Source: Ignisphaera sp.
GTDB lineage: Archaea > Thermoproteota > Thermoprotei_A > Sulfolobales > Ignisphaeraceae
Direction: 5' to 3'
NCBI GenBank assembly: GCA_028275825.1
Contig: JAPWTX010000011.1
Span: 1 to 46,971 of the forward strand
Length of the DNA stretch: 46,971 nt
In this document: positions 44,747-46,971 of the stretch, piece after piece
Layout of the letters: the number at the start of each line of letters is the position of its first letter
Numbering within the stretch: position 1 is the first letter of the stretch
Made by a program: the position numbers and the translations under genes
The notes under the pieces: generated by a model
Databases searched by the model: none
What the model saw: the letters and a program-made list of their open reading frames with translations, nothing else
Told to the model about the DNA's origin: nothing

Positions 44747-45034
44747 ATGAGTGCTGATGTTGAGGTGATTAAGAGGAAAATTGATGAGTGTATTCAGGAG
44801 TTGAACCGCTTTAAAATGTTTTCTTCTGAGGCGAGGTCGGCTATAGAGTACTTAGAGAGGTTGAAGGCTATGTTAGGAGATTTGAATAGGCAAAAAGCTC
44901 AAGAGGCGATAAAAACTTTTGAAGAGATGTATAGAAGAGCCCAGCCATATGCAATGTTCATTCCAAAGACTATGGAGAACGCGAAGCTCATTAAGGAGTG
45001 GCTTGAGAAAAAACTCCCTGAGCTCCCACCATAA
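44747..45034 (+). CDS. Small helical/coiled-coil protein of unknown function
   Basis: This 95-residue, almost fully helical protein has heptad-like spacing (VIKRKIDECIQELNRFKMF, YLERLKAMLGDLNRQKAQEA). The C-terminus is WLEKKLPELPP. There is no membrane segment or metal motif. ATG at 44747 is chosen because GGTGGGG stands six bases before it. It follows IS-derived copy B and is not in an operon. I do not recognise the family. Confidence 0.6.
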   Translation: MSADVEVIKRKIDECIQELNRFKMFSSEARSAIEYLERLKAMLGDLNRQKAQEAIKTFEEMYRRAQPYAMFIPKTMENAKLIKEWLEKKLPELPP

Positions 45035-45168
45035 AACCCTTTTTCACTACCCAGCAACTGTGTCATATACTGTTTCTTACATATTTCTGCCTACATTGTA
45101 TCCAGCATGATGAAAAGCGGATCGCATTTTGAGGAGTATTCTGATATTGTGTTCTTTGGGCGGAGTTA

Positions 45169-45372
45169 CTATGGTGGTTTAACTTCTTTGAGTTTCTCGC
45201 TTGCTAGTTCTCCTCCAACCCCCCAGTTCTCTTTTGGTATTTCGTGGATTACTACCTCAACTGCTTGTGGAGGTATTCCAAGTTCTTCAAATACCTTGGT
45301 TACCCCCTTAACTATTTTCTGTTTAGCTTCTTTAGAAACACCACTCCACATATATACATGGACTATGGGCAT
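45169..45372 (-). CDS. 4-oxalocrotonate tautomerase-family protein
   Basis: This 67-residue protein starts MPIVHVYMWSGVSKEAKQKI. Pro2, exposed after Met removal, is the catalytic base of this family. The helix, loop and final strand (VEVVIHEIPKENWGVGGELA) fit the 4-OT fold. The frame is open 20 codons upstream, but the ATG at 45372 gives the required N-terminal Pro and is preceded by GAGG. Substrate unknown. Confidence 0.85.
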   Translation of the reverse strand: MPIVHVYMWSGVSKEAKQKIVKGVTKVFEELGIPPQAVEVVIHEIPKENWGVGGELASEKLKEVKPP

Positions 45373-45778
45373 CCCAGCCTCACCAACTACTTTTACTAAA
45401 GCCCAGAAATATAATTCTAGATGCAAATACATTGACAGATTGCATAGCTTTAAAACACCTTAACATATTTGCAGCAAGATATAGTATACAAACAATGCAA
45501 AAAATTCAACATACATGCTCGCCATCTACATTACTATTGTATTATTAGAAGTATTAGGTTTTTGAAATCTAGTTCCAGGGTGTATCACTTCTAAGCGGTA
45601 ATTTACTTATTTAGAGTATATTAATAGTTGAGCTCTTTCTAGTGAAATTCTATGCCAAGTTTATTAAGCGAGGTTATTCAAATGCTTCTAATAGTTTTTA
45701 TGTTTGAAATAAGGGTTAGTTGTAGGAATTGCTATAGTGATGTTAGGATAAAAACTTCTACACCATATCTACAAGTTA

Positions 45779-45826
45779 TCTGACCCCCCTTCTCACCCTG
45801 GAGAGCAGGGCTTTCAGTTGTAAAAG
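45779..45826 (-). mobile_element. IS200/IS605-like remnant, copy C (fused ends)
   Basis: On the minus strand, TTTACAACTGAAAGCCCTGC and a hairpin (CCCTGCTCTCCAGGG) are followed directly by GAGAAGGGGGGTCAG. The first part matches the left end of copies A and B. The last part matches the right-end flank of copy A (GGAGGAGGTCAG). It looks like a minimal element with both ends joined and the interior lost. Confidence 0.45.
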
Positions 45827-45904
45827 TTTTTGAAAAACTGCTATAAACTTTCATAGTTAAAATCAACAACTTTCTGTAGAGGTTTTGTATACATGTAGAT
45901 CCGT

Positions 45905-46292
45905 CATGTAGATCTGTTTAGAACTGTGGTTCAGGTTGCTATTGTTGTTAGAGATTTGAATAAAGCTGTAGATTATTGGAGTGAGGTTCTAGGTTTAAAA
46001 CCTTCGGCTATTGTTGAAACAGAGAGTTATGAAAACTAGGATGATGTTTAGAGGCTCTCCTTCGCAAGGTAGAGCTAAGCTAGCTTTCTTTAATTTGAAT
46101 AATATTGTTCTCGAGATTATAGAACCTATAGGTGGTCTAAGCACATGGAGTAAGTTTCTTGAGAAACATGGGGCTGTTTCGTGGCTGATGTTTAGGAGTT
46201 ATATTTATAATCTCTGGCTCTGCTTATTAGCTGTTGATGAGAGGCAGTGTTCCCGGCAAACTGGTTTAGCAGCTCTCAAGGCTTTTCAATAA
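45905..46292 (+). pseudogene. Glyoxalase/VOC-family protein, frameshifted and decayed
   Basis: The first frame reads DLFRTVVQVAIVVRDLNKAV then DYWSEVLGLKPSAIVETESY, a typical first VOC half, and ends at a stop near 46037. A second frame continues with MMFRGSPSQGRAKLAFFNLN then NIVLEIIEPIGGLSTWSKFL, the usual next part (ELLEP..., then the metal-binding HG region), before losing similarity around 46185. The start region holds a 13-bp tandem duplication and no clean start codon. Confidence 0.55.
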
Positions 46293-46971
46293 CTATCATA
46301 AGTTCATCAGCTAGCTTATTGCTTATCTATACCTCTACCTCTATATGAGAAATAACAGTGTTTGTAGCAACAGAAATCCCTTCCCTAGTATTTTTCAACT
46401 CTTGCATCATTTCTAATTCTATACACTCTTACAGTACCTTCAGCAGTGTCATAGATTTCTACAAAGGTATCTCTAGGGAGGTCTAGTCAGAGAGCCAGTT
46501 TCTCGGTAGCTTTTACAGGTGGAAGTATTTGAGGATTTGGAGTTTCAAAACTTGTGTTCACAGGTGCAGTTGTTTCTGGCACTTTATCTCCATACCTTAT
46601 TTGACTCTTACTCCAACACCCAAACTCTTTACCTTAAGAGCCTTGCCAAGTCTCTAGGCCTTATATGGCTAATCCTACTAAGCTATCAATACGGAGGTTC
46701 TTGTGCTTATGAAGCTTAAAAACCCTTGGCTAGAGCTGTGAAATGCTCATGGCAACCCTAGGGCTTATGAACCCAACTTCCAATTGATCCTAGTGCATGG
46801 CGTGGTCTCGGCATCTCTTTGTAGCATTATATATCTTCCCGCCAGGATGTTGGCAAACGCTGTTTTATACCCAGCTAGGAGAGATACATTAGTGAACTTA
46901 GTTAGGTGTTTGTCTATGCCTAGGCGTTGGTGCTGTCGTTGGAAGCGTTATGGAGTTAGGTTTCATGTTGA
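46293..46971. other. Right-end region without a supportable gene
   Basis: About 680 bases with only short frames. The last ~50 bases contain a protein-like LGVGAVVGSVMELGFML in one frame, which may be the beginning or a piece of a gene beyond the window. Between 46720 and 46850 the GC content rises and the minus strand carries Pro/Arg-rich frames like those at decayed tnpB ends. Nothing firm can be called. Confidence 0.4.

Noticed and set aside
46519-46719. 66-residue frame near the right edge
   Set aside because: Composition is not protein-like for this genome, with no ribosome site and no motif.

Overview
This window looks like chromosomal DNA of an anaerobic, probably hyperthermophilic archaeon of the Thermoproteota (crenarchaeal side, Desulfurococcales/Ignisphaera-like as a guess). 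The reasons are the two-subunit crenarchaeal-type 2-oxoacid:ferredoxin oxidoreductase, the CysO-type cysteine synthase like that of Aeropyrum, a tRNA-Pro without encoded CCA, TATA boxes with short leaders, frequent TTG/GTG starts, low GC over most of the window, and oxygen defence by rubrerythrin, hemerythrin and flavodiiron proteins. The species assignment is inference.

Layout. 0-5.3 kb: an SDR fragment at the left edge, a zinc alcohol/polyol dehydrogenase, a copper P1B-ATPase with a YHS protein, and a ferritin-like protein. 5.5-6 kb: a non-coding IS200/IS605-like remnant. 6.1-10.2 kb: a five-gene 2-oxoacid:ferredoxin oxidoreductase operon with its ferredoxin. 10.4-11.1 kb: a small membrane ORF and rubrerythrin. 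11.2-16.4 kb: an HD phosphohydrolase, an E1-like ThiF/MoeB protein, a transsulfuration PLP enzyme, CysO and a LarE-like sulfurtransferase. 16.7-19.7 kb: a DUF438/PAS protein, a Cys-containing HTH regulator and flavodiiron protein. 19.8-22.6 kb: thioredoxin reductase, an FTR1-like permease and Thi4. 22.8-24.3 kb: three small genes, each broken by one frameshift. 24.5-34.7 kb: a sulfur/selenium and Fe-S region with DUF411, acylphosphatase, a SelD-like protein, TusA, YeeE/YedE, hemerythrin, a ThiI-like protein, an HTH protein, a second TusA, IscS, a TusA-like protein, IscU, a split ferredoxin protein, a zinc ribbon and an HTH regulator. 35.2-38.1 kb: a retropepsin-like protein, a HepT/MntA pair and two-subunit fumarase. 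38.3-39.5 kb: a GC-rich structured segment and a frameshifted ATPase. 39.7-42.4 kb: the nadA-nadC-nadX operon. 42.9 kb to the end: a HypE-like protein, tRNA-Pro, a coiled-coil protein, a tautomerase, two more IS-derived remnants and a broken glyoxalase.

The most striking pattern is a 17-bp inverted repeat, approximately CTATAAC-N3-GTTATAG, found eight times. Each copy lies upstream of a sulfur-, selenium-, iron- or hemerythrin-related gene (ThiF-like, transsulfuration/CysO, LarE-like, FTR1-like, hemerythrin-DsrE, TusA-SelD, YeeE/YedE, IscU-IscS). I read it as the operator of one sulfur-assimilation and Fe-S regulon. The regulator is not proven; the Cys-containing HTH protein inside the IscU/IscS cluster is the best local candidate.
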